DNA of 64,000 nt from Streptomyces sp. ISL-43 (GTDB taxonomy: Bacteria > Actinomycetota > Actinomycetes > Streptomycetales > Streptomycetaceae), in NCBI RefSeq assembly GCF_018614195.1, contig NZ_JAGGOT010000056.1:1-64000 (forward strand). Reading direction: 5' to 3'. The notes below the pieces were generated by a model. The model worked only from the letters and a program-made list of their open reading frames with translations, was not told the origin of the DNA and ran no database searches. The stretch's first letter is position 1, and every line of letters begins with the position of its first letter. Both the position numbers and the translations under genes were made by a program. Positions 52,128 to 60,221 of this stretch are shown piece after piece.

Positions 52128-53324
52128 ATGTCCGGAACGAACAACACCACGTCAGTGATCGTCGCCGGGGCCCGCACGCCCATGGGGCGGCTGCTCGGCT
52201 CGCTGAAGTCCTTCTCGGGTGCCGACCTCGGCGGCTTCGCCATCAAGTCCGCGCTGGAACGGGCCGGGATCTCCGGCGACCAGGTCCAGTACGTGATCAT
52301 GGGCCAGGTGCTCCAGGCCGGCGCGGGCCAGATCCCCGCCCGCCAGGCCGCCGTCAAGGGCGGAATCCCGATGAACGTCCCCGCGCTCACCATCAACAAG
52401 GTGTGCCTGTCGGGCCTCGACGCCATCGCCCTGGCCGACCAGCTCATCCGCGCCGGAGAGTTCGACATCGTGGTCGCGGGCGGCCAGGAGTCCATGACCA
52501 ACGCCCCGCACCTGCTGCCGAAGTCCCGCGAGGGCTTCAAGTACGGCGCCATCGAGATGCTCGACGCGATGGCCTACGACGGCCTCACCGACGCCTTCGA
52601 GAACATCGCGATGGGCGAGTCCACCGAGAAGCACAACACCCGCCTGGGCATCGAGCGGGCCCCGCAGGACGCCTTCGCGGCCACCTCTCACCAGCGCGCC
52701 GCCGCCGCGCAGAAGAACGGCGTCTTCGACGCCGAGATCACCCCGGTCGAGATCCCGCAGCGCAAGGGCGACCCGGTGGTCTTCTCGCAGGACGAGGGCA
52801 TCCGTCCCGAGACCACCGCCGAGTCCCTCGGCAAGCTGCGCCCGGCCTTCACCAAGGACGGCACCATCACCGCCGGCACCTCTTCGCAGATCAGCGACGG
52901 CGCGGCCGCCGTGGTCGTGATGAGCAAGGCCAAGGCCGAGGAGCTGGGCCTGGAGTGGCTCGCCGAGATCGGTGCCCACGGCAACGTGGCCGGTCCGGAC
53001 AACTCGCTCCAGTCGCAGCCGTCCAACGCGATCCTGCACGCCCTGAAGAAGGAGGGCCTGGAGGTCGCCGACCTGGACCTGATCGAGATCAACGAGGCCT
53101 TCGCGGCGGTCGCCGTGCAGTCAATGAAGGACCTCGGAGTGACCCCGGAAAAGGTGAACGTCAACGGCGGCGCCATCGCCCTGGGGCACCCGATCGGCAT
53201 GTCCGGCGCCCGCGTGGTGCTGCACCTGGCGATGGAGCTCAAGCGCCGCGGCGGCGGGGTCGGCGCGGCCGCGCTGTGCGGCGGCGGCGGGCAGGGCGAC
53301 GCCCTGATCGTCCGCGTCCCGTAG
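52128..53324 (+). CDS. Acetyl-CoA C-acetyltransferase (thiolase)
   Basis: Thiolase condenses two acetyl-CoA to acetoacetyl-CoA or cleaves 3-ketoacyl-CoA. The 398-residue protein has the acylated Cys in INKVCLSGLDAIALA, the NGGAIALGHPIGMSGAR motif with its His, and the C-terminal CGGGGQGDALIV with the second catalytic Cys. It probably supplies acetoacetyl-CoA to the 3-hydroxybutyryl-CoA dehydrogenase and the ethylmalonyl-CoA route. ATG start after AAGGGGCTGTGCTCC. It precedes meaB by 52 bp and is likely in one transcript with it. Confidence 0.95.
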   Translation: MSGTNNTTSVIVAGARTPMGRLLGSLKSFSGADLGGFAIKSALERAGISGDQVQYVIMGQVLQAGAGQIPARQAAVKGGIPMNVPALTINKVCLSGLDAIALADQLIRAGEFDIVVAGGQESMTNAPHLLPKSREGFKYGAIEMLDAMAYDGLTDAFENIAMGESTEKHNTRLGIERAPQDAFAATSHQRAAAAQKNGVFDAEITPVEIPQRKGDPVVFSQDEGIRPETTAESLGKLRPAFTKDGTITAGTSSQISDGAAAVVVMSKAKAEELGLEWLAEIGAHGNVAGPDNSLQSQPSNAILHALKKEGLEVADLDLIEINEAFAAVAVQSMKDLGVTPEKVNVNGGAIALGHPIGMSGARVVLHLAMELKRRGGGVGAAALCGGGGQGDALIVRVP

Positions 53325-53376
53325 CAGCCGGCCGACCGCACCCGTAACCGTACGAGAACCGAGGAGCGCAGCACCT

Positions 53377-54363
53377 ATGACGGCGGTGGACGTCCCCCAG
53401 CTGGTGGCCCAGGCCCGCGAAGGCAGGCCGAGGGCGGTGGCCCGGCTGATCTCGCTGGTCGAGGGGGCGTCCCCGCAGCTGCGCGAGGTGATGGCGGCGC
53501 TGGCGCCGCTCACGGGCAACGCGTACGTGGTGGGCCTGACGGGCTCCCCGGGCGTGGGCAAGTCCACGACCACCTCGGCGCTGGTCTCCGCCTACCGGCA
53601 GGCCGGCAAGCGGGTCGGCGTGCTCGCCGTCGACCCGTCCTCGCCGTTCAGCGGGGGCGCGCTGCTCGGCGACCGGGTGCGGATGTCGGACCACGCCTCC
53701 GACCCGGGGGTGTACATCCGCTCCATGGCCACCCGCGGCCACCTGGGCGGTCTCGCCTGGGCCGCCCCGCAGGCGATCCGGGTGCTGGACGCGGCCGGCT
53801 GCGAGGTGATCCTCGTCGAGACGGTCGGGGTCGGGCAGTCGGAGGTGGAGATCGCCGCGCAGGCCGACACCTCGGTGGTGCTGCTGGCCCCGGGGATGGG
53901 CGACGGGATCCAGGCCGCGAAGGCGGGCATCCTGGAGATCGGCGACGTCTACGTGGTCAACAAGGCCGACCGGGACGGCGCGGACGCCACCGCCCGGGAG
54001 CTGAACCACATGCTGAGCCTCGGGGAGTCCCGGGGCAAGGGCGACTGGCGGCCGCCGATCGTGAAGACGGTCGCGGCGCGGGGCACGGGCATCGACGAGC
54101 TGGTCGAGGCGCTGGAGAAGCACCGGGCGTGGATGGACGAGCGCGGGGTGCTGGCGCAGCGCCGCACGGCCCGGGCGGCGCGCGAGGTCGAGACGATCGC
54201 GATCACCGCGCTGCGGGCCCGGCTGGCCGACCTGCGCGGCGACGCCCACCTCGACGCCCTGGCCGCGCGGGTCGCGGGCGGCGAGCTGGACCCGTACGCG
54301 GCTTCGGACGCGCTGCTGGCGACTCTCACGGAACCGGATGCGGAGCCCGCGGGCCGGTCATAG
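53377..54363 (+). CDS. meaB: MeaB, GTPase chaperone of adenosylcobalamin-dependent acyl-CoA mutase
   Basis: MeaB protects and reloads the radical mutase with cofactor. The 328-residue P-loop GTPase has Walker A VGLTGSPGVGKSTTTSAL at about residues 50-67, the AVDPSSPFSGGALLGDRVRM loop, Walker B region VILVETVGVGQSE and the base-specificity motif NKAD, with the C-terminal dimerisation arm. ATG start after CCGAGGAGCGCAG. Methylmalonyl-CoA epimerase is encoded upstream and icmA 9.5 kb downstream; the partner mutase could be IcmA or a methylmalonyl-CoA mutase elsewhere. Confidence 0.96.
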   Translation: MTAVDVPQLVAQAREGRPRAVARLISLVEGASPQLREVMAALAPLTGNAYVVGLTGSPGVGKSTTTSALVSAYRQAGKRVGVLAVDPSSPFSGGALLGDRVRMSDHASDPGVYIRSMATRGHLGGLAWAAPQAIRVLDAAGCEVILVETVGVGQSEVEIAAQADTSVVLLAPGMGDGIQAAKAGILEIGDVYVVNKADRDGADATARELNHMLSLGESRGKGDWRPPIVKTVAARGTGIDELVEALEKHRAWMDERGVLAQRRTARAAREVETIAITALRARLADLRGDAHLDALAARVAGGELDPYAASDALLATLTEPDAEPAGRS

Positions 54364-54402
54364 ACTGGCGAACGCCCGGAATGCCCACTGCAGGGAGGTT
54401 TC

Positions 54403-54477
54403 ATGGCGAAGCGCGGCAACAAGAAGCGAGCCCGCAAGAAGAAGAAGGCGAACCACGGAAAGCGTCCCAACGCCTGA
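54403..54477 (+). CDS. 24-residue ribosomal protein bL37
   Basis: The frame encodes 24 residues, starting MAKRG and ending ANHGKRPNA, with 12 Lys or Arg. An excellent GGGAGG lies 5 nt before the ATG. It matches, from memory, the 24-residue large-subunit protein bL37 discovered in the structure of the Mycobacterium smegmatis ribosome, in length, start and C-terminal motif. It follows meaB by 39 bp and is ended by a perfect 19-20 bp terminator. Genes this short are usually missed by automated annotation. Confidence 0.85.
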   Translation: MAKRGNKKRARKKKKANHGKRPNA

Positions 54478-54495
54478 CCGTCCCGCTCTGAACGT

Positions 54496-54540
54496 ACGAG
54501 AGGAGCCGCGCCCCCGTCACGGGGGCGCGGCTCCTCTCGT
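54496..54540. terminator. Very strong bidirectional terminator
   Basis: A perfect 20-bp stem (54496-54515 against 54521-54540) encloses the 5-nt loop GTCAC. It lies 18 bp after the bL37 stop and 6 bp beyond the convergent PepSY gene stop, so it can end transcription from both sides. Confidence 0.92.
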
Positions 54541-54546
54541 GCGTCG

Positions 54547-55119
54547 TCAGTTGCCGTCGTCGTTGTCGTTCCCGTTGCCGTCCGAGTCGGACGAGACCAC
54601 CTTGGCCGTGGCGGTGTCCACGTGGACGTTCTGGGTCCTTCCGTCGGTCGTCTTGACCTCGACGTTCCAGTAGGCGGCGCGGCCGTTGTTGTCGTCGTCG
54701 TCCCACTGCACCGACCAGACCTTGCCGGGGTGGGCGGCGAGGGCCGTCTTCATGGCCTGCTCGGCGGTCACCTTCGCGGCGAGCAGCGCGGCGTACTCGT
54801 CGGCCCGCTGCTCGTCGTCCTGGTTTTCCCTGGTGACGCTGCCGCTCGCGGCGTCCACCTCCAGCTCCGAGTGGGTGCCGTCCTTGCTGATCACGTCCAC
54901 GTGCCAGACGGCGCCGTCGCGGTCGAGGGACTGGATCACGCCGGGGTGGGCCTTCAGGGCCGCCGCGGCCGCCGCCTCGGCGGTCACGTCGGCGCGCGCG
55001 GCCGTGGCCGTCGGCAGGGCCGTCGCGGTGTCCGCGGATGCCGTCGCCGCAGCCGCGACCGGGCCTCCCAGTGCGAGGACCATCGCCGCGGCCGCCGAAA
55101 CGTACGTGTTGCGCTGCAT
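54547..55119 (-). CDS. Secreted protein with two PepSY domains
   Basis: The 190-residue protein has a signal peptide (TYVSAAAAMVLALGGPVAAAATASA) and two PepSY-type repeats at about 45-98 and 110-178. Each has the pattern A-x2-AL-x-AHPG followed by W-x-V-x-V(I/E)-x-K-x-DG. The tail is rich in Asp, Asn and Gly. PepSY domains occur in protease inhibitors and propeptides and in sensor accessory proteins. The ATG has AGGAGGTCC upstream. It lies ahead of no obvious partner gene, so the target is unknown. Confidence 0.88.
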   Translation of the reverse strand: MQRNTYVSAAAAMVLALGGPVAAAATASADTATALPTATAARADVTAEAAAAAALKAHPGVIQSLDRDGAVWHVDVISKDGTHSELEVDAASGSVTRENQDDEQRADEYAALLAAKVTAEQAMKTALAAHPGKVWSVQWDDDDNNGRAAYWNVEVKTTDGRTQNVHVDTATAKVVSSDSDGNGNDNDDGN

Positions 55120-55238
55120 GGCTGGACCTCCTCAGGCCGGCCACGTGCGCCTACGGTTGCTCGGCGGGGCCGGCAGCGAGTGCGTTACGCACCATTGTCC
55201 GGTGATCCGCCGGGACGGGCGCGCCGAGCGCCCCGGAC

Positions 55239-55724
55239 TCAGGCCTTGCCGCGGCCCGCGCGCAGGTGGTCCGCGACCGGGCCGAGCGAGGCGCGCAGGG
55301 CCGCGAGGGCGTCCGGCGGGAGCAGGTCGATGAAGTGCCGGCGGACGGACGCCACGTGGTGCGGGGCGACCCTGCGCATCATTTCCATGCCCTCGGGGGT
55401 GAGTACGGCGTAGAGCCCCCGGCGGTCGGACTCGCAGTTCACGCGGCGGACCAGGCCTGCGGATTCCATGCGGGTGATCTGGTGGGAGAGCCGGCTCTTG
55501 GACTGCAGGGTCGACGTCGCGAGATCGCTCATCCGCATCCGGTGGTCCTCGGATTCCGAGAGGTTCACGAGGATCTCGTAGTCGTTGTTGGTGAGCCCGA
55601 AGGGCTGGAGATCCTTTTCCAGCTGGTGCATCAGCAGTCTGCTGACGTCCAGGTGGGTGCGCCAGGCGCACTGCTCGGCGTCGCTCAGCCAGCTCGTGGC
55701 CGTCTCGGTCTCGATGGTCTCCAT
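55239..55724 (-). CDS. MarR-family transcriptional regulator
   Basis: This 161-residue regulator has the MarR winged helix: NDYEILVNLSESEDHRMRMSDLATSTLQSKSRLSHQITRMESAGLVRR, then the wing with SDRRGLYAVLTPEG and C-terminal dimerisation helices. It lies 62 bp beyond the last AIM24 gene, in the same direction. The AT-rich gap 55725-55755 (TTGAATTGCGTACAA on the plus strand) is a possible autoregulatory operator with TTG-N9-CAA symmetry. There is no Cys near the N-terminus positioned as in OhrR, apart from Cys18. The ligand is unknown. Confidence 0.92.
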   Translation of the reverse strand: METIETETATSWLSDAEQCAWRTHLDVSRLLMHQLEKDLQPFGLTNNDYEILVNLSESEDHRMRMSDLATSTLQSKSRLSHQITRMESAGLVRRVNCESDRRGLYAVLTPEGMEMMRRVAPHHVASVRRHFIDLLPPDALAALRASLGPVADHLRAGRGKA

Positions 55725-55786
55725 GAAAGAACTCTACCTAAGAAGTTGAATTGCGTACAAAAGTGCGAGGGGTCGAGCGGTGGGGC

Positions 55787-56620
55787 CTACAGTCCGAAGC
55801 GGCGCTGGAGATCACCCAGCTGCCCGGGCATCCGCGGAACGCCCAGCTGGCCGAGCGGACCCTGCCCGGCCCCGGGGACGCCCTGCGCGTTTCCCGTGGC
55901 CGCGCCGGCGCCCACGGCCCCGACCGCCTGCTCCGCCATCAGCATCTCCGAGGATTGCAGAAGCACCGTCCCCGCCCCGACGAACTCGAACTGGTGCTCC
56001 TCGCCGGAGGAGCCCCCGATGCCCGTCAGCGAGCGCAGGCCGCCGATCACGCCCGACATGTACCCGTGGTCGTAGTGGTGGCAGGGGGAGGGGCAGTCCG
56101 CCCACCCCACCAGCGCCTGCGGGTCCACGCGCAGCGGCGGCTCCATGAACACCACCGGACCGTTGGACGCCGCCACGAACTTCCCGGTTCCGATCAGGGT
56201 GAGGAAGCCCGGCACGATCGACTGCTTGAGCGCGAGCGTGGGCTGGTAGGCGAGCAGGTTGCCCGACCGGATGGTCAGGTTGCCGTTGTCCAGGTCGTAC
56301 GAGTTCACGTCGAAGGCCCGGTCGGCCAGCAGCATCTTGCCCTGCCCCTCGGCGACCACCCAGTCGCTCGCGTGCAGCGGCGAATGGAAGCTGGTGCGCA
56401 GCAGCCGGTCGAAGCGGCCGTGGCCGATGCCGTTGAACTCGACGCGCCCGTAGTAGGCGATCATCTTGCCCTTCTGCAGGAACCACTGGCTCCCTTTGAG
56501 CTCCACGCAGAAGGTGTAGGCGTTGACGTTGTCGTCGGACGGCAGGGTGTACGGGTCGAAGACCGACGGGCCTCCCGGTCCGCCGGTCACGGGACCACTC
56601 GGTCCGGACTGGTAGGTCAC
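55787..56620 (-). CDS. AIM24 family protein, copy 3 of 3
   Basis: AIM24 domains are beta-helical folds named after a yeast mitochondrial inner-membrane protein; the bacterial role is unknown. This 277-residue copy has the typical run of short beta segments (WFLQKGKMIAYYGRVEFNG, GQGKMLLADRAFDVNSYDLDNGNLTIRSGNLLAYQPTL) and a 45-residue Gly/Gln-rich C-terminal tail that the other two lack. The GTG overlaps the stop of copy 2 by 4 bp. No signal peptide or membrane segment is seen, so it is probably cytoplasmic. Confidence 0.9.
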   Translation of the reverse strand: MTYQSGPSGPVTGGPGGPSVFDPYTLPSDDNVNAYTFCVELKGSQWFLQKGKMIAYYGRVEFNGIGHGRFDRLLRTSFHSPLHASDWVVAEGQGKMLLADRAFDVNSYDLDNGNLTIRSGNLLAYQPTLALKQSIVPGFLTLIGTGKFVAASNGPVVFMEPPLRVDPQALVGWADCPSPCHHYDHGYMSGVIGGLRSLTGIGGSSGEEHQFEFVGAGTVLLQSSEMLMAEQAVGAVGAGAATGNAQGVPGAGQGPLGQLGVPRMPGQLGDLQRRFGL

Positions 56621-57267
56621 AGCTTCTCCTCCGAGGCCTGTACGTACACCGCGCCCTGTCCGGACAGCTCCAGCTGGAACGCCTCGCCCGAGCCCCGCCC
56701 GACCATGTCGCGCCAGCCCAGCGCCGTGGACAGCTTGTTGCGGACCTCGCCGTGGTGGGCGACGTAGGCCTGCGGGTCCACGTGGACGGGCCGCTGTGGG
56801 GTGATCGGCAGCTCGATGACTCCGCCGTGGGCCATCACGGCCACCGCGCCGTGCCCCTTGAGGGTGGTGGTGAACAGGCCCTGGCCGCTCACCTGGCCGC
56901 GCACCATGCCCATGACCCCTCCCTGCGAGCCCATGAACATCGTGCCCTGCTGCAGGGTGCCGTCGAAGGCGAGCAGCCGGTCGGCCTCCACGTAGAGGGT
57001 CTCGCCGGTCAGGTTGATCACCTGGATGTGGTGGCCGCCGTGGCCGAACATCACGGTGCCGCTGCCCTCGACCTCCATCAGCGGGGTCTGCTCGTTCGCC
57101 ACGCGGCGCCCGATCATGCCCATCACGCCGCCCTGGCCGCCGGTCAGGCTCGGGGTGAAGGAGACCTCGCCGCGGTACGCGAGCATCGCGCCGCGCTGGC
57201 TGTACATCTTCTGCCCCGGTACGACCTGGGCCTCGACCATCTTCGAGTTGATCTCGCGGAACGGCAT
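56617..57267 (-). CDS. AIM24 family protein, copy 2 of 3
   Basis: The 216-residue protein has the AIM24 pattern: EAQVVPGQKMYSQRGAMLAYRGEVSFTPS, GSGTVMFGHGGHHIQVINLTGETLYVEADRLLAFDGTL and GAVAVMAHGGVIELPI. The ATG shares one base with the stop of copy 1 (TGATG), and its own stop overlaps the start of copy 3, so the three are translationally coupled. The frame is open upstream but only the part from 57267 is homologous. Gene product location is probably cytosolic or membrane-peripheral. Confidence 0.9.
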   Translation of the reverse strand: MPFREINSKMVEAQVVPGQKMYSQRGAMLAYRGEVSFTPSLTGGQGGVMGMIGRRVANEQTPLMEVEGSGTVMFGHGGHHIQVINLTGETLYVEADRLLAFDGTLQQGTMFMGSQGGVMGMVRGQVSGQGLFTTTLKGHGAVAVMAHGGVIELPITPQRPVHVDPQAYVAHHGEVRNKLSTALGWRDMVGRGSGEAFQLELSGQGAVYVQASEEKL

Positions 57268-57905
57268 CAGATGTCGCCCCCGATGGTGTTGCGCTCGCTG
57301 GGCTGCACGTACACCAGGCCCTCGCCCTCGAAGCGGATCTGGAACGCCTCGCCGGAGCCCTCGCCGATCAGCGTGCGGAAGGTCACGCCGGACTGGAAGG
57401 ACTGCTGGAGGTTGCCGGTGTGCGCGATGTACGCCCCCGGGTCGACGGAGAGCGGGTACTGGGCGCTGACGCGCAGCACCACCGCCGGACCGTCGGACAT
57501 GATCGCCGCCTGCCCGTTGCCCTCGACGGTCGTGGTGAACAGGCCGTTGCCCGTAGCCCCGCCGCGCAGGCCGGTGAAGGTGGTGCCGGTGCGCAGGCCG
57601 GCATCGGTGCACAGCAGGTTGCTGGACTCGACGTACAGCTTGTCGCCGTGCAGATTGACCAGATTGATCTCACTCGCCCGGTCGGCGAAGAAGCAGGTGC
57701 CGTGACCCTGCACTTCCATCACGGTCATCTGCTCGCCGGTGAGCCGCCGGGTCACCATCCCGCGGATGCCTTCGCCGCCGCCGGTCATCTTTTTGAAGGC
57801 CATCTGGCCGTCGTACGCGACCATGGAGCCGTTTTTCGCTTTCACGGCATCCCCGGTCAGGTCGACGGCGAGCACCTTGCTGCCTTGAAGTCGGAACTGA
57901 GCCAC
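57267..57905 (-). CDS. AIM24 family protein, copy 1 of 3
   Basis: This first gene of the AIM24 operon encodes 212 residues: FRLQGSKVLAVDLTGDAVKAKNGSMVAYDGQMAFKK, GHGTCFFADRASEINLVNLHGDKLYVESSNLL and GNGQAAIMSDGPAVVLRV. The three copies share the ligand-like Gly-Ser-Gly-Glu-Ala-Phe-Gln box near the C-terminus (EGSGEAFQIRFEGEGLVYVQPSE here). ATG start; the upstream region to 58054 holds both its promoter and that of the divergent DUF3817 gene, but I could not assign either. Function unknown. Confidence 0.9.
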   Translation of the reverse strand: MAQFRLQGSKVLAVDLTGDAVKAKNGSMVAYDGQMAFKKMTGGGEGIRGMVTRRLTGEQMTVMEVQGHGTCFFADRASEINLVNLHGDKLYVESSNLLCTDAGLRTGTTFTGLRGGATGNGLFTTTVEGNGQAAIMSDGPAVVLRVSAQYPLSVDPGAYIAHTGNLQQSFQSGVTFRTLIGEGSGEAFQIRFEGEGLVYVQPSERNTIGGDI

Positions 57906-58054
57906 GGGAAGACGTTATCCGCAGTGGGCGGGACCGAACAGGGCCCGTTGGCCGATATGCGCCCCGATCTGCCGGGAACGGGCCCCGCCACAAGATCGAC
58001 CGGGGCCCCTGAGACACTGGGACGGACCCCCGGCATCCACCCCGAAGGTTCCAC

Positions 58055-58399
58055 GTGGACATCAAGACCGCTTCCGCCCTGCACCGGCTGCGCCTCATCT
58101 CCGTACCGGAGGCGCTGTCGTTCCCGGCCCTGCTGATCTTCGGTTCGGTGCTGAGCCGGATCTCGGACATCGACTACCTGATGATGCCGCTCGGCATCGT
58201 CCACGGGATCCTGTTCGTCATCTACGCGGTGTTCCTGCTGGATGTCTGGAACAAGGCGAAGTGGCCGCTGAAGAAGGTCGCGCTGTTCTTCCTGCTGGCA
58301 CTGGTGCCCTTCGGCGGGCTCTACGGGGACCGGGTGCTCAAGCGTGACGAGGCGGCGGGCGTGCTCGCGGCCCGTGCCCGCGAGGCGGCCCGCGCATGA
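58055..58399 (+). CDS. DUF3817 family membrane protein
   Basis: The 114-residue protein has three membrane helices: LHRLRLISVPEALSFPALLIFGSVL, GIVHGILFVIYAVFLLDVW and VALFFLLALVPFGGLYGDRVL. The motif HG-x-LF-(V/M)-IY between helices is typical of DUF3817 proteins. A second member of the family lies at 63419-63748. GTG start; its stop overlaps the thiamine-binding gene by 4 bp. The function is unknown; a role in export or membrane regulation would be guesswork. Confidence 0.88.
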   Translation: MDIKTASALHRLRLISVPEALSFPALLIFGSVLSRISDIDYLMMPLGIVHGILFVIYAVFLLDVWNKAKWPLKKVALFFLLALVPFGGLYGDRVLKRDEAAGVLAARAREAARA

Positions 58400-58692
58400 T
58401 GGTCGCCTTCTCGGTGACCCCGCTGGGCGTGGGCGAGGAGGTCGGCGAGTACGTCGCCGACGCGGTCCGCGTCGTACGGGAGTCGGGGCTCGCGAACCGC
58501 ACGGACGCCATGTTCACCACCATCGAAGGTGAGTGGGACGAGGTGATGGACGTGGTGAAGCGCGCGGTGGAGGCCGTGGAGGCGCGCGCGCCCCGGGTCT
58601 CCTTCATCCTCAAGGCGGACATCCGGCCCGGTGTCACCGACGGCATGACCTCCAAGGTGGAGACGGTGGAACGGCACCTCGCCCGGGGCTGA
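58396..58692 (+). CDS. MTH1187/YkoF-type thiamine-binding family protein
   Basis: This 98-residue protein is a single ferredoxin-like YkoF/MTH1187 domain with FSVTPLGVGEEVGEYVADAVRVVRESGL, the central TDAMFTTIEGEWDEVMDVVKRAVEAV and the late RVSFILKADIRPG. Family members bind thiamine or its pyrimidine precursor in other bacteria. It overlaps the DUF3817 gene by 4 bp, so the two are translated together, which may hint at a common job in uptake or storage. It is followed by a strong terminator. Confidence 0.88.
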   Translation: MMVAFSVTPLGVGEEVGEYVADAVRVVRESGLANRTDAMFTTIEGEWDEVMDVVKRAVEAVEARAPRVSFILKADIRPGVTDGMTSKVETVERHLARG

Positions 58693-58732
58693 TCCGCCCG
58701 CCTCGCCCCGGGACGTCCCCACCGCACCTCAC

Positions 58733-58769
58733 CGAACCGCCCCCGGCCGCACCGGCCGGGGGCGGTTCG
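58733..58769 (+). terminator. Strong terminator after the thiamine-binding protein gene
   Basis: A perfect 16-bp stem (58733-58748 and 58754-58769) with the 5-nt loop GCACC lies 40 bp after the stop codon. Confidence 0.85.
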
Positions 58770-58847
58770 CGTTCTCCGGCTCCCCGCCGCCGGGTCTTCC
58801 CGGCTCTGCCCGCCCTCCGTTCGCCGCCGCCGGGGCCGGCCGCGGCC

Positions 58848-59178
58848 GTGGCGATCGTGGACCTCAAACAGGCCGCCCCCGCCTTCCGCTCGACCGCCCG
58901 GCTGCCGCAGGGCGTGCGTTACCTCAGCAGCGTGCTGCTGCCCGACGACTCCGTCTTCATCACCGGCGGCTCCGCCGACTACCGCGGCCGCGGCGCCGGC
59001 GACATCCACAAGGCGCAGTTCTACTACCCGTGCACCGACTCCTTTCTCACCGTGCCGGCGGGACCCGACACTGGTCCCGCCCGGCTGGTACATGCTCTTC
59101 GTGACGGACGCGGACGGCACGCCGTCGGTGGCGAAGTGGGTACGGGTCCGGGCCGGCTCCGCCGACCAGGCCCGCTAG
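58848..59178 (+). pseudogene. Remnant of a GlxA-like galactose/glyoxal oxidase gene
   Basis: From 58848 one frame encodes VAIVDLKQAAPAF...LPQGVRYLSSVLLPDDSVFITGGSADYRGRG...HKAQFYYP, matching an internal kelch-region stretch of GlxA-type radical copper oxidases. Near 59060-59075 the match jumps one frame to DPTLVPPGWYMLFVTDADGTPSVAKWVRV, the C-terminal end of the same family, and stops at 59178. Most of the usual ~640 residues, including the Cys-Tyr cofactor region, is missing. There is no start or binding site. It therefore looks like a decayed gene with a large internal deletion and a frameshift. Confidence 0.78.
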
Positions 59179-60221
59179 TCCGTGGAGCGGCGGGCCAGGC
59201 CCAGGGCGTAGTCGGGCCACCACTTGCCGGCCGGCGGGCCGCCGCGGCACGGGCCGTCGGACTCGCCGGGGCGCTTGATCCAGAGGTACGCGTCCACGAG
59301 CGGGTCCCCCGTCCTGTCGCTCGGCGGCGCGCCCAGGGCCCGGCCCGGCGGGTTGCACCAGGCCTGCTGCCGGCTGCCGCCGAGCGGGCCTTCGCCGTTG
59401 CGGCTGGTGTCGATGACGAAGTGCTTGCCCCGGGTGGCCTTGGAGAGCTCGGCGCCGTACTCCCGGCCGGCGGCGCTGGGCTGGAAGTTGGAGACGTTGA
59501 GGGAGAAGCCGTCGGCGTGCTCGAGCCCGGCCTTGTAGAGGGGGTCGACCAGTTTCGCCGGGTCCGGGATCCAGCCCGGGTTGCCGGCGTCCAGGTAGAC
59601 CTTGGTGTTCTTGTTGCGCTTGAGCCGGTCGACGGCCTCGGAGAGCAGCCGCAGGCGCTCGTCGCCGTGCCCGGCCCGGGTACAGCCGTCGACGAGGTGC
59701 GGGATCGCGTCCGGCTCCAGGATGACCAGGGCCTTGTTGTCGGCGATGTTGTCGGCGAAGGCGCCGATCCAGCTGCGGTAGGCGGAGGCGTCCCGGGCGC
59801 CGCCGGCCGAGTGCCGGCCGCAGTCGCGGTACGGGATGTTGTACGCGGTGAGCACCAGCGTGCGGCCGGCGGCGCGGGCGCTCGCGCGGGCCCTTCGGAT
59901 CTCGGGGCCGGGATCCGCCCCGGGCGCCCACAGGGCCATCGGCCGGTCCGAGATCCGGCGCAGCACCTGGGCGTCGCTGTTGCGGCCCTGGGCCTCCCAG
60001 GCGGCGACCTGCCGGGCGGCGTCGCTCTGCGGGTCCACCCAGAACGGGGACTCCTCGGCGATGCCGGCGGCCGCGGGGCGGTCGGGGGGTGCGGATTCCG
60101 GCTGTGCGGCGGGGGATCCGGTGCAGGCCGCTGCGATGAGCGCGAGGGTGAGGGTGGTGGCGACGGCGGTGACGGCGGTGAGGGCGGTGAGGGGGGTGCG
60201 GGCTCTGCGGGGGCCTGGCAT
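59175..60221 (-). CDS. Secreted or lipid-anchored glycoside hydrolase family 6 (endoglucanase-like)
   Basis: GH6 enzymes cut beta-1,4-glucan. The 348-residue protein has an N-terminal signal sequence ending LALIAAACTG, where the Cys may be a lipobox, then the GH6 domain from about residue 45. Motifs are FWVDPQSDAARQVAAW, TAYNIPYRDCGRHSAGG, ALVILEPDAIPHL and FVIDTSRNGEG, ending YLWIKRPGESDG. The ATG at 60221 has GAGGAAG close upstream; an ATG 17 codons earlier is less likely. The stop overlaps the glxA remnant stop. In S. coelicolor a GH6 gene lies beside cslA-glxA, so the pair is probably a broken copy of that locus. Confidence 0.9.
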   Translation of the reverse strand: MPGPRRARTPLTALTAVTAVATTLTLALIAAACTGSPAAQPESAPPDRPAAAGIAEESPFWVDPQSDAARQVAAWEAQGRNSDAQVLRRISDRPMALWAPGADPGPEIRRARASARAAGRTLVLTAYNIPYRDCGRHSAGGARDASAYRSWIGAFADNIADNKALVILEPDAIPHLVDGCTRAGHGDERLRLLSEAVDRLKRNKNTKVYLDAGNPGWIPDPAKLVDPLYKAGLEHADGFSLNVSNFQPSAAGREYGAELSKATRGKHFVIDTSRNGEGPLGGSRQQAWCNPPGRALGAPPSDRTGDPLVDAYLWIKRPGESDGPCRGGPPAGKWWPDYALGLARRSTD

